A stretch of DNA of 40,605 nucleotides from positions 1 to 40,605 of IMG/VR virus record IMGVR_UViG_3300042988_000706; one strand, given 5' to 3'. Made by a program: the position numbers and the translations under genes. Of the stretch, positions 8,532 through 18,654 are shown piece by piece. The notes under the pieces are model-generated. The model had not been told where the DNA came from, did not search any database, and saw only the letters and a list, made by a program, of their open reading frames with translations. The stretch comes from a virus. Position 1 is the first letter of the stretch, and each line of letters opens with the position of its first letter.

Positions 8532-8566
8532 AAGAAACGCCGTGGGAAGGGAACCACTCCTATCAC
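8532..8566. terminator. Bidirectional intrinsic terminator
   Basis: A perfect 13-bp inverted repeat (AAGAAACGCCGTG at 8532-8544, complement at 8554-8566) separates the convergent endolysin and holin-like genes. It starts with AAGAAA on one side and ends TTTCTT on the other, so each strand gets a short U-rich tail. Confidence 0.85.
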
Positions 8567-8624
8567 GGCGTTTCTTAATCCTTAGAGGGATTATTACCAG
8601 AATATTATACATTAATGTTAGCAG

Positions 8625-8981
8625 TTATGCACTAATTTCTTTTCGTCCAGGACATCCTTCTACTTTTCGAGCGATTACTTCAGTGTTATCCGCGAACCGC
8701 TTCATAGACTCAACCATCATGTCCATGTATCGCTTGCTAGATTCAATCTGCGAGAGTAGCTGAACCCTAAGAAACTCTTCTCTCCTATCGGCTCTGTCAA
8801 GCTGTTCTGCGTGGTGCTTCTCCTGCATGGTCAGTTCTTCCTTGTGCATGTCTTTGGTCTGGCTCATTTGGTCATTGAAGTATTTGACCTGCTGTAAGTA
8901 CAAAGCTGAAATTGCCGCAATCAAACCTCCAACTACATAGTAAACAAAGCTCATGTCTCCTTGCAGCGCTTCGGGGGTCAT
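8625..8981 (-). CDS. Holin-like protein: one membrane segment plus coiled coil
   Basis: A 118-residue protein. A hydrophobic segment spans about residues 11-30 (SFVYYVVGGLIAAISALYLQ), followed by a long charged helix to residue 85 that is probably a coiled coil. This layout occurs in phage holins and lysis-associated membrane proteins, and the gene ends the late operon opposite the endolysin. The ATG overlaps the upstream stop (ATGA). An internal ATG at residue 10 has AAGGAG very close to it, so a dual start like that of holin/antiholin pairs is possible. The holin role is inferred. Confidence 0.6.
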   Translation of the reverse strand: MTPEALQGDMSFVYYVVGGLIAAISALYLQQVKYFNDQMSQTKDMHKEELTMQEKHHAEQLDRADRREEFLRVQLLSQIESSKRYMDMMVESMKRFADNTEVIARKVEGCPGRKEISA

Positions 8982-11900
8982 TTCTTCGTCACTCTCCCTT
9001 TCTTTAGTAGGTAATCCTCTTTAATCATATTGTTTATTTCAGTGTAGATACTGGCAATGTCCTTTGCTTTTCCTGCGTCATCCTGCTTTGCTGTCTTTGC
9101 CCTAAACTCTGGTGATGCCATGTACTCCGCGACCGATGCTTTAGCCATCTGTCCAAACTTCTGCTGATAGTAGACACGCTCTTGAGCGTTCATGCTGTAT
9201 TCGCGAGTGATACCTTTTTTAGTTTGCTTGATATCGAATGGTATGTATTGCGGAAACTGGCTTGTAAGACCTGACTCATCATACATACGGTTTAGTTCTG
9301 CATCGACTCTTGTCGGGTTAACGTCCTGCATTTTGCCAGGCAGTAACCAGTTGCTTATTGCGTTTGTTGCTGGTATTGACTCTCCCCATGTATCAACCTT
9401 TGGAGGCAGTCCGAGTTGACCAAACGGAACCTTGAGCATTGCAGGGTTAATACCATACTTAGTTGTTGCGCTTGGGTCGTCTGTGCCTCTAGTTGGTGCG
9501 CCAGTAACTAAGTCATATGAGCGGTTGAGCTGACCGACTGCCGAGCCAAACGGCGCGAACTGTGACATTGAGCTGATTCCCACTTTGCCGATGTTGTCAG
9601 GTAATGTACTATTGCCGCCAATCTCATTTCCTCCAAAGAGCTTCGCTACGCCCTGGAGCAATGAGTTGTTCATAATAGACTGCGCTCCTGAGCCTAAAGC
9701 CGTCAACACTGCGCTTTTCTCCGGTGCTTGTTTTTGGATTGCATCATACATATCGACACCCATTGCAATGATTGCGCCAGAAGGTTGCGCCCAGTCAAAC
9801 TGAATCCACCTGTCACCATCCCATAACCCGATGTTAGGCATTTTCATACTGTATGGCAGTGTCTTAATCCTCTGTTCTTTAAATAGCCTTGCGTCCTTAT
9901 CAGCAGGTATATTCCCTTCGGCTAACTTCATGCTTGCAAGTGCCCACCCAAGAGTTAATAATCCGTAACCTGTAAATACCTGTCCTGCTGATTTAACAAA
10001 TTGGTACTGGTCAAACTTACCGTTACCCTTTGCGGCGTTTATAAGCTGTTTACCGATTTCCCATGTACCGCCTATGCTGTGGTCGAGAGTTCGCTTCATG
10101 ACGTTGGCAATAGTATTTTTAAATGGCAGTACAATGTTTCCTAAGCCGAAACGCTGTCCGGATTTAAACGTCCAACCGACTACATTCATTACGTCCTGAA
10201 TCTTACTAAACGTCTGCGACAGTTCGTTAAAGTCTTGATACGTACGCTGTAAGGCTTCTTCGTGTGCGTGCTGGATATAATCCATTGGCACCTGAATATC
10301 ATCAACCGAATTGATATTAGGTATGTTTTGCTCCTTAGCTACCTTTAGAGCGTACTTCTTGTAGCCCATCATGATGTCATCAAAATGCAGTTGATAAAAA
10401 GGCTTGTCTCCCATCTTTAGGGCTGTAGTTGTGGCGGTGTCTCCACGTCCGTATATCTCGCCTATAGCTTTTTTAACTGGGTTGGCAGACGCTCTATAGT
10501 CCTGCCATGCGTTAGGTCTTGAGGTGCTAAGGTCAAAGGCACCGCCTCCACCACTTGTATCAATTCCCCTTTTCATATCCTCCCATACGTAACCAATACC
10601 CTTAGTCAATGACTTAGCCGATGGGCTTGGTTGGAAGGTTGTTCTAACGTTGCTAATCCCTGTATGCTCTGCAAACGCTGGGAATGCCTTAGCAATGCCT
10701 GTGAGTATCTTGTCCAGGAATGCTGAAGCTGATTGAGACATAACACTAATCGGCACCATTGATATATTACTGCCGATGTTCTTAGCATTACTCATCGTGT
10801 TGAGTAGCAAGTTAACTCGTTGCATGCTTTTTAACTTATCAGCCCAATCAGGGTCAATATACTTTTTAACTATCTTTGAGTACTCGCCCATGATGACTTG
10901 ACCTTCACGGGTCATACGCTGTTCTGGCGTTAGCCGGGTGAAATAATCTCTCGCTAGTCGCATGATTTCGTCTTCGTCTTCTTTGGTCATCTCAACAGTA
11001 GTTTTAGTTTTGTTAACTGTGTTATTAATCTTCCCTTCGGTCTTAGCCGAATATGGATTAAAGTTATCCGCTTCGCCTTTTGCCGCTATTTTATTCGGGT
11101 CAAATGGCTTTTTGATGACTTTAGATACTTCTTTATTCGCATCGTCAATCATCCTTTTTGCGCCTTGGAGCCATCCAGCAGGACTGAGCTTACGCCATTG
11201 ACTTAATGCTTGCATTGTTTGTCCAAGCTGCGTTGCCCTTGCTGCAAAGTCTAAGCCTAACTCTCCTGCTCCTTTAACATCGCCTTGCATCATTAGTTTA
11301 AGCTGTAGGGCTTGTCCGAGCATTGCATCATCGGCGTTGTCAAGTGTTGCGCTATTTTTGTATTGAGCTAGTGCGCTATTAAAATCACTGTCTACATACG
11401 TCCACGCTTTATTCCAAGCTTCAGCATTAGTGATAGGCTCATACTGTGGCAGGTTATCGCGTAGGTATGCCTTAACCTCTGGGCTAGTAGCATCGGCATT
11501 TAAAAGAGTATTGTTTACCCATAACCGAATTTTGCCGCCTGACTCAAATGCCTCAGCACCTCTTGTGTAAATATTCTCTCGCATATCAAACGCTTGTTTA
11601 GCATTTATCCGTTGTGCTCCACCTGTAGGGTCTATCTTAATTTTGTTGCTAGGTGAGGTATTAAACGGTTGCATCCCGTCCACTGTGCCGATGGAATCAC
11701 CTGCGCCCACTGTCCTGGTAGGCATGTTAAAATCCTGTAAGCCTAGATTAGACTCTCTCACAATTTCGGTCGGTGGTGCCTTTACCACGCCACCGCTTTT
11801 GATAGTAGCCGCTTTACTGGCTATAGACTCAGCATACGACATATCCTTAGCGTGAGCCGCCTTTTGCGCAATGGACTCAGCGGTGATTAGGTCTTTGTGA

Positions 11901-13660
11901 ATCTTGCCACCGCCTAGCTGGTTCAGGTCAAGCGGTAATACTGGCGGTGTCTCTATAGGTGTGCCTAGTGTTTCGGTCACTGGCGGCGTGTATGGCGCGG
12001 TCTGTGGCTTATCCATCAGTGGTGAACTCATCGGTCTAGCCGAAGGGTTGGGGTTAGTTGGGTCAATCGGCAAGTACGAAGTTTCCTGCCTTACTTGACT
12101 GGTAGCCGGATTGATTGGAGCATCAGGCATGACACTAGCTTCACTGGCTCCCTGCGCTCCTTGACTAAAATTTGGCTGTTGCCTTGACGCTACCCTTCTC
12201 TCAACTAGTGCTCGCTCATCAGGACTTAGGGCTTCCCATAGGCGAGTTAACATGCGCTGGTCGCCTGTTTGCGCGGCTCCGCTTGCATTTTTGTTGAGAT
12301 ATTTCCAAAGTTCTTGCACTATAGCAGGATTATTGAGCGCTGTATCTTCTGCTCTTACTGCATCCATATATCTGCTAGGAACCATTGACTCAGCCGAGTT
12401 ATTAATTAGCCGAGAACCTTTAACCTGTGGCATAGCAAACGCATTCTCTCCAACGCCTTGATATGGTGCTGTAAGCTGTAACCTTTCTGGTGTGCCTGAT
12501 AGTTGGAGGCGAGGCTCTTTTCCTGATAGTTGGAGTCTGTCTGGTCGTCCAGTCAATAAACCTTGTGGAGGCGTTGCCGGGGCTTCAAACGCTCCTAAAT
12601 CTTGCGCTTGTCTCTGCGCTAATGTTCGTCCATCTCCAATGACAGAGTTGATTCCTACAGGTCTGTCAAGCATTCTTTGAGATTGCGAAGCATCAAGTAT
12701 CTGTGGCTCAGACATTGCCGCCGCTCTTCTGGCGTTAATACCTTTCTTAATCACGTTTGATGCAACACCTAATAGACCACCGCCGACGAACCCTGTGCCG
12801 CCACCCCATAAGGCATTTTCTGCACCTGCTTTTAAGACTTCCTTATTGGTTTTTCCAGTTTCAAGGTTGTCATATATTCCCCGTGTTCCCATCATTCCTG
12901 CGCCGATTGCACCTTCTTGCACTGCATACCTAAGCGGTACACTAGCGATTCCTTTAACTAGCGGCATTGTTGCCTTAGTTAGCGCAGAACCCGGTGCTAG
13001 ATATCCTGCTATATCTCCAACCGTCGATGCGATAGGGTATTTAGCTCGCTCAGCTTGCATCTTTGCCGATGTTGATGGTGCAAACTTTCGCATTAAATAG
13101 TCTGATGCGCCTAGAGTTGCGCTGTTTATCCCAGAACCAAGCGTTGCCCTTGATGATGGGTCTACAATTGCCGCAACTATCGGACTACCTAGCATTCCCA
13201 ATGATTTTATCAACGCAGTCTTTGGGTCTTTTGCCGCCTTAATCTCTGTACTGTTGCCTAACTTGCTAAGGTAAGACAATAAGGCTTTGCTTTGCTCCTT
13301 TATCATCGACTCTTTTACTGGCTTCGCTGGCTGGTCTTCGATTATAGGCACTGCTTTAGCCTTAGCCGTAGATGTCCTCATAATCTTAGACACTTGAGCG
13401 GCTTGTTCGGGGAATGCATTGCTCGCACTCCTAGCGTCATAGGCGGCTTTTCCGAGCTTTTGCATGCTTGCAGACATACCCATATTAGTTTTGCCTGTTA
13501 TCTCGTCGCGATATCTACGGAGAGCAAGCGCGGCAAGCTCAAGTTCCTTTTTCTTCTTCTCCTCGTCCTGCATCTGCTGGATGACTAAAGGGTCTTCAAT
13601 CCCTGAGTAGTCCAGACTGCTAGCGCTAGTATTACCTGCCTTATAGTATCTTGGAGCCAT
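8978..13660 (-). CDS. Giant internal virion/ejection protein (1560 residues)
   Basis: The largest gene of the window. The first 100 residues are charged and helical. There follow small hydrophobic, glycine/alanine-rich stretches (about 180-310, LGMLGSPIVAAIV and GGGTGFVGGGLLGVA), a proline-rich low-complexity middle (about 500-590), and a long helical C-terminal half with further hydrophobic patches. No lysozyme or transglycosylase motif was found by eye. Size, position at the end of the structural block and membrane-compatible segments fit an ejection protein that enters the cell with the DNA, as in P22 gp16 or T7 gp16. AGGAGGTGACAGC precedes the ATG. Confidence 0.6.
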   Translation of the reverse strand: MAPRYYKAGNTSASSLDYSGIEDPLVIQQMQDEEKKKKELELAALALRRYRDEITGKTNMGMSASMQKLGKAAYDARSASNAFPEQAAQVSKIMRTSTAKAKAVPIIEDQPAKPVKESMIKEQSKALLSYLSKLGNSTEIKAAKDPKTALIKSLGMLGSPIVAAIVDPSSRATLGSGINSATLGASDYLMRKFAPSTSAKMQAERAKYPIASTVGDIAGYLAPGSALTKATMPLVKGIASVPLRYAVQEGAIGAGMMGTRGIYDNLETGKTNKEVLKAGAENALWGGGTGFVGGGLLGVASNVIKKGINARRAAAMSEPQILDASQSQRMLDRPVGINSVIGDGRTLAQRQAQDLGAFEAPATPPQGLLTGRPDRLQLSGKEPRLQLSGTPERLQLTAPYQGVGENAFAMPQVKGSRLINNSAESMVPSRYMDAVRAEDTALNNPAIVQELWKYLNKNASGAAQTGDQRMLTRLWEALSPDERALVERRVASRQQPNFSQGAQGASEASVMPDAPINPATSQVRQETSYLPIDPTNPNPSARPMSSPLMDKPQTAPYTPPVTETLGTPIETPPVLPLDLNQLGGGKIHKDLITAESIAQKAAHAKDMSYAESIASKAATIKSGGVVKAPPTEIVRESNLGLQDFNMPTRTVGAGDSIGTVDGMQPFNTSPSNKIKIDPTGGAQRINAKQAFDMRENIYTRGAEAFESGGKIRLWVNNTLLNADATSPEVKAYLRDNLPQYEPITNAEAWNKAWTYVDSDFNSALAQYKNSATLDNADDAMLGQALQLKLMMQGDVKGAGELGLDFAARATQLGQTMQALSQWRKLSPAGWLQGAKRMIDDANKEVSKVIKKPFDPNKIAAKGEADNFNPYSAKTEGKINNTVNKTKTTVEMTKEDEDEIMRLARDYFTRLTPEQRMTREGQVIMGEYSKIVKKYIDPDWADKLKSMQRVNLLLNTMSNAKNIGSNISMVPISVMSQSASAFLDKILTGIAKAFPAFAEHTGISNVRTTFQPSPSAKSLTKGIGYVWEDMKRGIDTSGGGGAFDLSTSRPNAWQDYRASANPVKKAIGEIYGRGDTATTTALKMGDKPFYQLHFDDIMMGYKKYALKVAKEQNIPNINSVDDIQVPMDYIQHAHEEALQRTYQDFNELSQTFSKIQDVMNVVGWTFKSGQRFGLGNIVLPFKNTIANVMKRTLDHSIGGTWEIGKQLINAAKGNGKFDQYQFVKSAGQVFTGYGLLTLGWALASMKLAEGNIPADKDARLFKEQRIKTLPYSMKMPNIGLWDGDRWIQFDWAQPSGAIIAMGVDMYDAIQKQAPEKSAVLTALGSGAQSIMNNSLLQGVAKLFGGNEIGGNSTLPDNIGKVGISSMSQFAPFGSAVGQLNRSYDLVTGAPTRGTDDPSATTKYGINPAMLKVPFGQLGLPPKVDTWGESIPATNAISNWLLPGKMQDVNPTRVDAELNRMYDESGLTSQFPQYIPFDIKQTKKGITREYSMNAQERVYYQQKFGQMAKASVAEYMASPEFRAKTAKQDDAGKAKDIASIYTEINNMIKEDYLLKKGRVTKK

Positions 13661-13675
13661 GCTGTCACCTCCTAA

Positions 13676-15685
13676 TTAAAAACTTCCAAATGGCGAGAAT
13701 GTATCTTTGGGAAGAGCTGTCGCAGGTCTTGGAACTGCAAAGTTTCCGAGCCTTGCGTTCACTGCTTGCAGTATCTTAGGGTCTGCTACACCTGACGAAG
13801 CAAGGTCGCTCATATAAATCTGAGCTAACATTTCGCCTTGAGGGTCAATGGATATATTCCCTTTAGCGTCTGGCGTTCCGAACTGCTCAAGCACCGAATC
13901 CATAATGTTTTCTTGTGTGAGTGGGGCATAGTTAACTTTGGCTTGTAAGTCTTGCTTTGCCGCTTCTAACTTGAGCTTATCTAAAGTTATCTCGTCTTGA
14001 GATTTCCCGTCCTGAGCAAGCTTTGCCCATCCTAGTGCTCTTGAGTTTGCAGCTTCCTGAGCCGATTGATTAAAATTTGCCCATCCTAAAGCTAACTGTC
14101 CTCTTTGCACGTCCACGTTAGTTTGTCCTTGAAGCAATTCCATCTCTATCTGCTTCGGCAGATACGTATTGGCGATAGTTAACTTAGCATTTTCCAAGTC
14201 TCCATTAGCAATTTGTATCTGCGCTAGTCTTAGCTGGTCTCGCTGTTGCTGTGGCAGGATAGCAAGGTTTAATGCCGAAATCTTATTGCTAATTGCCTGA
14301 CCTTCTACTGCGGCGGCGTTTGCTTTGGATGCATCTGTCTTGTAGATACCGCCATACTGAGTAAGTAAATCAGGTGAGGCAAATATCTTCGCTGCCCTTG
14401 CCGCTTCTAATTGCGGAATTAGTGGGCTAGATGGGTCTGTCTGCCTCAGCTCTGCAATTTTCTTTGCGTAGTCAGCCGAATATGGTGATGTTGCTTTCGT
14501 GTCATACTGCATTCCTGCATAAGGATTCACATATCCGAGCTGAAGCAATCTGTTATACTCGTCTAACTGCTTAGCCCTGTCGTTCTCTATTTTGTTCTGG
14601 TCTTTCTGAGCCGCTAAAGTCTGGTTAAACTGGCTACCACTCTGCGCTAGTGCCGCATTTTGATAGTTGTTTTGTTGCTGTGCCTGATACGCCTGTTGTG
14701 CTAACTGGTTGGCATCTGCTGTTCTTCCGTACAACATCTCATCAAGCTGTGCTTGAAGCTGTAACTGTTGCTGTGCTTGACTCTTAGCTTGGAAGTTGAG
14801 TCCTTGGTCTTTGTAATAGTTGTTCATCTGGTCTTGATACTGTGCGTATCTTTGTGTTTCCTGTTGCTTTAGTGCGTCAATCTCAGCCACTAACGCCTGT
14901 TCGCTTATCCCTGCAAGCCCTGCACTAAGGTCATTCATATAGCTTTTTTCTAAAGCTAGTTTCTGAGCCGTCAGGTCATTGAGTGCGTTGTTCTCATTCT
15001 TTGTGATGTCACTCATTGCGCCTGTCACTGCGTTCTGTTGAGACACTTTAGCCTGAGTCTGTGCACCTGACATTCCCATGCCACTGATTCCCCTTGCGGC
15101 AAGGAATCTATCCAGATTCAAGGCGGCAACGGCGGCTTGATTCTGAGTCATCAGCCTTGAGGCGTTATACTGGTCTGGCACTTTAGCGGCGATAGCATTT
15201 ATATTAGTGGTGGACTCTGCTCGTTTTGCCTCTAATGCCCTAGTAAGTTCGGCGATTCGAGATTGAGTTAACTTGTCTAGCTCTGCTTTAAGGTCTAACT
15301 GGCTGACGTATGGCGCAGGTTTTGTTGCATCTACATAGTTAGGTTGCTGTACATTCAAAGCGGCAATAGCGGCTTTAAGGGTTGCGTCCTGATAAGGCTG
15401 TGGTGTTGGTGCTTGTGACTGCTGGACTTGTGGAGTGTATGATGACTGACTAGAACCAGATCCAGAAGATGACCATGACGATGTTTGAGCTGCTGGCTTA
15501 CTTACCACTGCCGGTGCCGCTGTTTGTGTTGGTGTACTTACTGTTGGCGTAGACTTTGGTACACTAGCCATAAACTGCGCCTGAGTTTGAGTTGTTGCCA
15601 CTGGCGCAGGGGTGCTTCCAGTTTGATTCATTACAGTTTTTGCGTCTGTTGCTACAGGGTTATATGAAAATGGGTCAAATGCCAT
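13676..15685 (-). CDS. Glutamine/alanine-rich ejection protein (669 residues)
   Basis: The first 100 residues are Pro/Thr/Ser/Gln-rich and disordered. Residues about 110-440 are rich in Gln, Ala and Lys with heptad-like spacing, suggesting long helices, and the C-terminus is again mixed. GGAGGTAAGGCAAC precedes the ATG, and the gene ends 15 bases before the giant protein. Composition and place match small ejection or internal core proteins of podoviruses, but no family is recognised. It would be packed in the capsid and leave with the genome. Moderate confidence in the role, high in the gene. Confidence 0.6.
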   Translation of the reverse strand: MAFDPFSYNPVATDAKTVMNQTGSTPAPVATTQTQAQFMASVPKSTPTVSTPTQTAAPAVVSKPAAQTSSWSSSGSGSSQSSYTPQVQQSQAPTPQPYQDATLKAAIAALNVQQPNYVDATKPAPYVSQLDLKAELDKLTQSRIAELTRALEAKRAESTTNINAIAAKVPDQYNASRLMTQNQAAVAALNLDRFLAARGISGMGMSGAQTQAKVSQQNAVTGAMSDITKNENNALNDLTAQKLALEKSYMNDLSAGLAGISEQALVAEIDALKQQETQRYAQYQDQMNNYYKDQGLNFQAKSQAQQQLQLQAQLDEMLYGRTADANQLAQQAYQAQQQNNYQNAALAQSGSQFNQTLAAQKDQNKIENDRAKQLDEYNRLLQLGYVNPYAGMQYDTKATSPYSADYAKKIAELRQTDPSSPLIPQLEAARAAKIFASPDLLTQYGGIYKTDASKANAAAVEGQAISNKISALNLAILPQQQRDQLRLAQIQIANGDLENAKLTIANTYLPKQIEMELLQGQTNVDVQRGQLALGWANFNQSAQEAANSRALGWAKLAQDGKSQDEITLDKLKLEAAKQDLQAKVNYAPLTQENIMDSVLEQFGTPDAKGNISIDPQGEMLAQIYMSDLASSGVADPKILQAVNARLGNFAVPRPATALPKDTFSPFGSF

Positions 15686-15706
15686 GTTGCCTTACCTCCT
15701 TTCGGT

Positions 15707-16219
15707 TTAGTCTTCTTCATACCAGCTTACGTTTACCCAGGCTCTTGAAGCCGCATTGTTATCGTTAGTCATCCTAACTAAGTACTTTGTGCTAGGCTTT
15801 AAGATAAATTCAATCCTAGAGCCGCCAGAACTGCCGATAGCTTGACCTCCACCTGTGCCCTCAATCAGTTTCAATTCGAGCAGCGTTCCGTCAGCCGTTA
15901 CGGTTGGCGTATGCACAATAGTTGCTGTTGTTACGTTTGAAGATACTCTGTTGTTGTTGATTGCAGTTAATGCAGTACCGGACGATGTTGTTGGTGCTTC
16001 CAACAGTTCGATAGAGCCGATGGAGTTCAATCCGTAGTCAACTACGGCATGACATTCTTTTTCGCCTGTTGTTAGTTGCACCGTTAACACTTCGCCAGCG
16101 GCAAGCGTTTTGTTGCTGTGGCTAATAGTAAAGTGTTTTCCGTGGTGGACTCTTATATGGGGGTTTGCTTTATACATTCCAATTGTCGCTTTAATTAATC
16201 CGTTATTTGTAGCTGACAT
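15707..16219 (-). CDS. Podovirus virion structural protein (170 residues)
   Basis: Beta-rich protein. HIRVHHGKHFTISHSNKTL, KECHAVVDYGL, INNNRVSSNVTTATIVHTPT and EFILKPSTKYLVRMTN appear in order, a layout I recognise from a widespread family of small structural proteins in podovirus virion modules. The exact location in the particle is not known to me; a tail or head-tail interface role is likely. AAAGGAGG lies 6 bases before the ATG. Paired with the next similarly sized protein (16232-16750), with which it may form a complex. Confidence 0.65.
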   Translation of the reverse strand: MSATNNGLIKATIGMYKANPHIRVHHGKHFTISHSNKTLAAGEVLTVQLTTGEKECHAVVDYGLNSIGSIELLEAPTTSSGTALTAINNNRVSSNVTTATIVHTPTVTADGTLLELKLIEGTGGGQAIGSSGGSRIEFILKPSTKYLVRMTNDNNAASRAWVNVSWYEED

Positions 16220-16231
16220 GATAAGCCTCCT

Positions 16232-16750
16232 TTAGGTTGTCAGTATCGCTCCTGACACCTCGATGGTTATTTGCTCTTCCGAGACAGGTGTGTATGCTTC
16301 GTACGCTTGCAAAGCAAGATATAACTTCCCATCGGTTGAGTGTACTAGCAAGTTTGTCGGGGCTGAAACAGAGATTGAGTTGTTTGCAGTTTTGAAATTT
16401 GTTGATAGCTCCAAAACCTCAGCAGTTTTTGCTTCGGCATCAGACAGCCCAAAAGCCGCATTGTCATTAGTTGCTGTAAATGTTGCTGGCAATATGTACA
16501 GGTACGCTCTTAGACCTGTTGCACTGCTAGAAATCAATCGTGCGCCTGTTATCATTACATTGCACGCCTCTGTTGCATCCACTGTTACGCTTAACGTGGT
16601 TGGTGCTGACGTGCTGTTTGTGATTGCGTCTGCCGCCGCGTAAGCGTTTACATCTGCCGGACGGGTTAATGTCACCTGGCACTTGAAAGACTCAAGTCTG
16701 TCTCCTTGCCGCATGTCTTTTAATATCTTAATTACACCGTTATTAATCAT
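16232..16750 (-). CDS. Beta-rich structural protein (172 residues)
   Basis: A Thr/Ala/Ser-rich beta protein with a short N-terminal helix (NGVIKILKDM), as in its neighbour 15707-16219, whose N-terminus reads NNGLIKATIGMYK. The similar opening and size suggest distant relationship or joint assembly. AAGGAGG precedes the ATG. It lies between the propeller-type protein and the other small structural protein. The location in the virion is unknown. Confidence 0.6.
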   Translation of the reverse strand: MINNGVIKILKDMRQGDRLESFKCQVTLTRPADVNAYAAADAITNSTSAPTTLSVTVDATEACNVMITGARLISSSATGLRAYLYILPATFTATNDNAAFGLSDAEAKTAEVLELSTNFKTANNSISVSAPTNLLVHSTDGKLYLALQAYEAYTPVSEEQITIEVSGAILTT

Positions 16751-16761
16751 TGCGAACCTCC

Positions 16762-18561
16762 TTAAAGCGTTCTAATTTTCTCTTGAACCTGAGCAGGTAA
16801 TATTAGCGATATAATCGATAAATCCTTCGTCGCCGATGTCAGTGATATCTTTACTTGAATAAAACTAAATCTAAAATCCTGACCCATTATGTAGTGGATA
16901 TAAGGAACCAGATCCGTTCCGAAATCTGCAACCGCGATATCTACCGTGTCTTCAACCATTGCGCCCTCGTCCGATGTTATAAACTGGATTTTAAATTGTG
17001 TTGCCGCTGTGGTTGGTGCTAAAACAATGAACGCTGACTTCATAATTTTTTCGTAAAACATGGCACCCATATCAATATGTGAAGACTTCCAGGTACAGGT
17101 GATAGCCGCGCCGTCATCTGCGTATACAGTAGGGCTAAACCTGCATATCTGTGCGCTGTTCCTGCCGAAATACAACACGTCATCTATAACAATTAAGTCA
17201 TATATCGTGCTACCCATTTCAATTAAGTATTTGTAGAATAGCTTTTTGCTGTAGTTGTATACATAAACAATAGTGTTGTAGCTTGCGTCTGTATAAACAA
17301 CCCAAAGCTCTGTCTTTGCTTTTAAATCAATCATTCTGCATGTGCTTAAATTGATTTTTGCTAAGTCAGAATCTATCCTCTTGGATATTCTCGTCGCGTT
17401 TGTTTGGCTCTCTACGGCTGTAGGCTCCCAGAAATAGATTCCGTTATCAAGAGTAACCGGGCAGTTGTCCACGATAATTGCGCGACCTGGGGCAACATTA
17501 CCTACACCGGCGTTAAGCGGAAACACTGGGAATACGTCGATGTCCAATCCGCTCACAGTAATAGTCTCAGCTTGTGAATAAAACGCTTGAGTTGTTGTGA
17601 ACATTTTAAGCGTGTTGTACTGGACAACCATCCCTGTAATCTGCTCGCCATTACCCAATTGGTCAATGTTGTACTCCGGGAAGTAGGTCATAGATGGCAC
17701 GCCGTTAGCAATCCCTGACCAGATCCGATAAGTAGAGTTTCCCCACATAAACATTCTGTTATTCGTCTTGCCGTTAAATGGAGTCATGAAGCGATATGTC
17801 GTAAATGCATCCCCGGACATAGCAACAATCCCTGCGCCTGTTGCCGTATAGTCAACTTCGATATTTCCAATTCCTGAAGTTGGAGCCGCCGAAGTACCAA
17901 ATACAATTGCATTACCGGAGAGCTGATACCCATTAACCCCACCACTATCTACTGCAACGGTTGCTCCATTTACTCGAACAGTTACCGATGTGATCGCCGC
18001 ACAGCTTGTATAAAAAATTCTAGTTGAGCCGTTACCGTTAAATGTTTCTCTGGCGATATTAGGACTCATTCTATTGCGTTCTTCATAAGCGGTTCCTGTT
18101 CCTGCCGCTCCTGTTCCGTTTATATACAAAGTTGGTCTGTATGGGGTAACCTGTGATAGTGTTGTGCCGTCATACTCGTACAGATACGTTCCAGCCCATA
18201 CATATAACTTATCTCCAAACTGCATAAACTTAACTGACGCTGAGCCAGTGACCGAAGATATAGATGTATAAGTAGCATCAGTTAAATTGACTTTATATAA
18301 TGTTGATGTCTTACACACGATAAATTGCATTGCTCCGGCTATTTCCCCATACCACATTGCATTGATTGTTCCAGTACCAAGGTCTGCAAATACTTGATAT
18401 CCATCGCGTTTTTCAATACCGCCGTGGTCAGTGACACGCATATTAGTCATTTCAACCGCTTCGCCCGTCTTGAGCGTTGCCGCTGTGCCTGAGTAGTTAA
18501 CCCCTTTGAATGTATCAATTACCGTTGGTTTGATTTCCTTACGAGGTTTAATTTCCGCCAC
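16762..18561 (-). CDS. Beta-propeller-like head-tail/tail hub protein (599 residues)
   Basis: The N-terminus has TFKGVNYS...LKTGEAVEMTNMRV...GGIEKRDGYQVF, typical of podovirus proteins that sit where P22 gp10 does, and repeated beta blades follow (FMQFGDKLYVWAGTYLYEYDG, later ELWVVYTDASYNTIVYVYNY). This suggests a propeller that plugs or continues the connector after packaging. The GTG start at 18561 follows GGAGGAGG. It overlaps the small frame 18519-18653 by 43 bases. Assignment rests on motif layout and position. Confidence 0.65.
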   Translation of the reverse strand: MAEIKPRKEIKPTVIDTFKGVNYSGTAATLKTGEAVEMTNMRVTDHGGIEKRDGYQVFADLGTGTINAMWYGEIAGAMQFIVCKTSTLYKVNLTDATYTSISSVTGSASVKFMQFGDKLYVWAGTYLYEYDGTTLSQVTPYRPTLYINGTGAAGTGTAYEERNRMSPNIARETFNGNGSTRIFYTSCAAITSVTVRVNGATVAVDSGGVNGYQLSGNAIVFGTSAAPTSGIGNIEVDYTATGAGIVAMSGDAFTTYRFMTPFNGKTNNRMFMWGNSTYRIWSGIANGVPSMTYFPEYNIDQLGNGEQITGMVVQYNTLKMFTTTQAFYSQAETITVSGLDIDVFPVFPLNAGVGNVAPGRAIIVDNCPVTLDNGIYFWEPTAVESQTNATRISKRIDSDLAKINLSTCRMIDLKAKTELWVVYTDASYNTIVYVYNYSKKLFYKYLIEMGSTIYDLIVIDDVLYFGRNSAQICRFSPTVYADDGAAITCTWKSSHIDMGAMFYEKIMKSAFIVLAPTTAATQFKIQFITSDEGAMVEDTVDIAVADFGTDLVPYIHYIMGQDFRFSFIQVKISLTSATKDLSIISLILPAQVQEKIRTL

Positions 18562-18653
18562 TGCGCGACCTCCTCCATTCGACGCTTTTCCTGCTCTTTA
18601 TGCATGCGCTTAATCTCAACCGTTCCGTATATCACCACTAACGACAAAAGCAT
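18519..18653 (-). CDS. Possible 44-residue membrane micro-protein between connector genes
   Basis: Begins with an ATG one base past the connector stop and runs 43 bases into the next gene. A short hydrophobic start (MLLSLVVIYGTVEI) is followed by a strongly charged helix (KRMHKEQEKRRMEE). It would be translated by re-initiation, since no good ribosome binding site is visible. The frame is open further upstream (to 18734), but that part overlaps the connector. The alternative is that this is only the leader that carries the next gene's GGAGGAGG site. Confidence 0.35.
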   Translation of the reverse strand: MLLSLVVIYGTVEIKRMHKEQEKRRMEEVAQWRKLNLVRKSNQR

Positions 18654-18654
18654 A

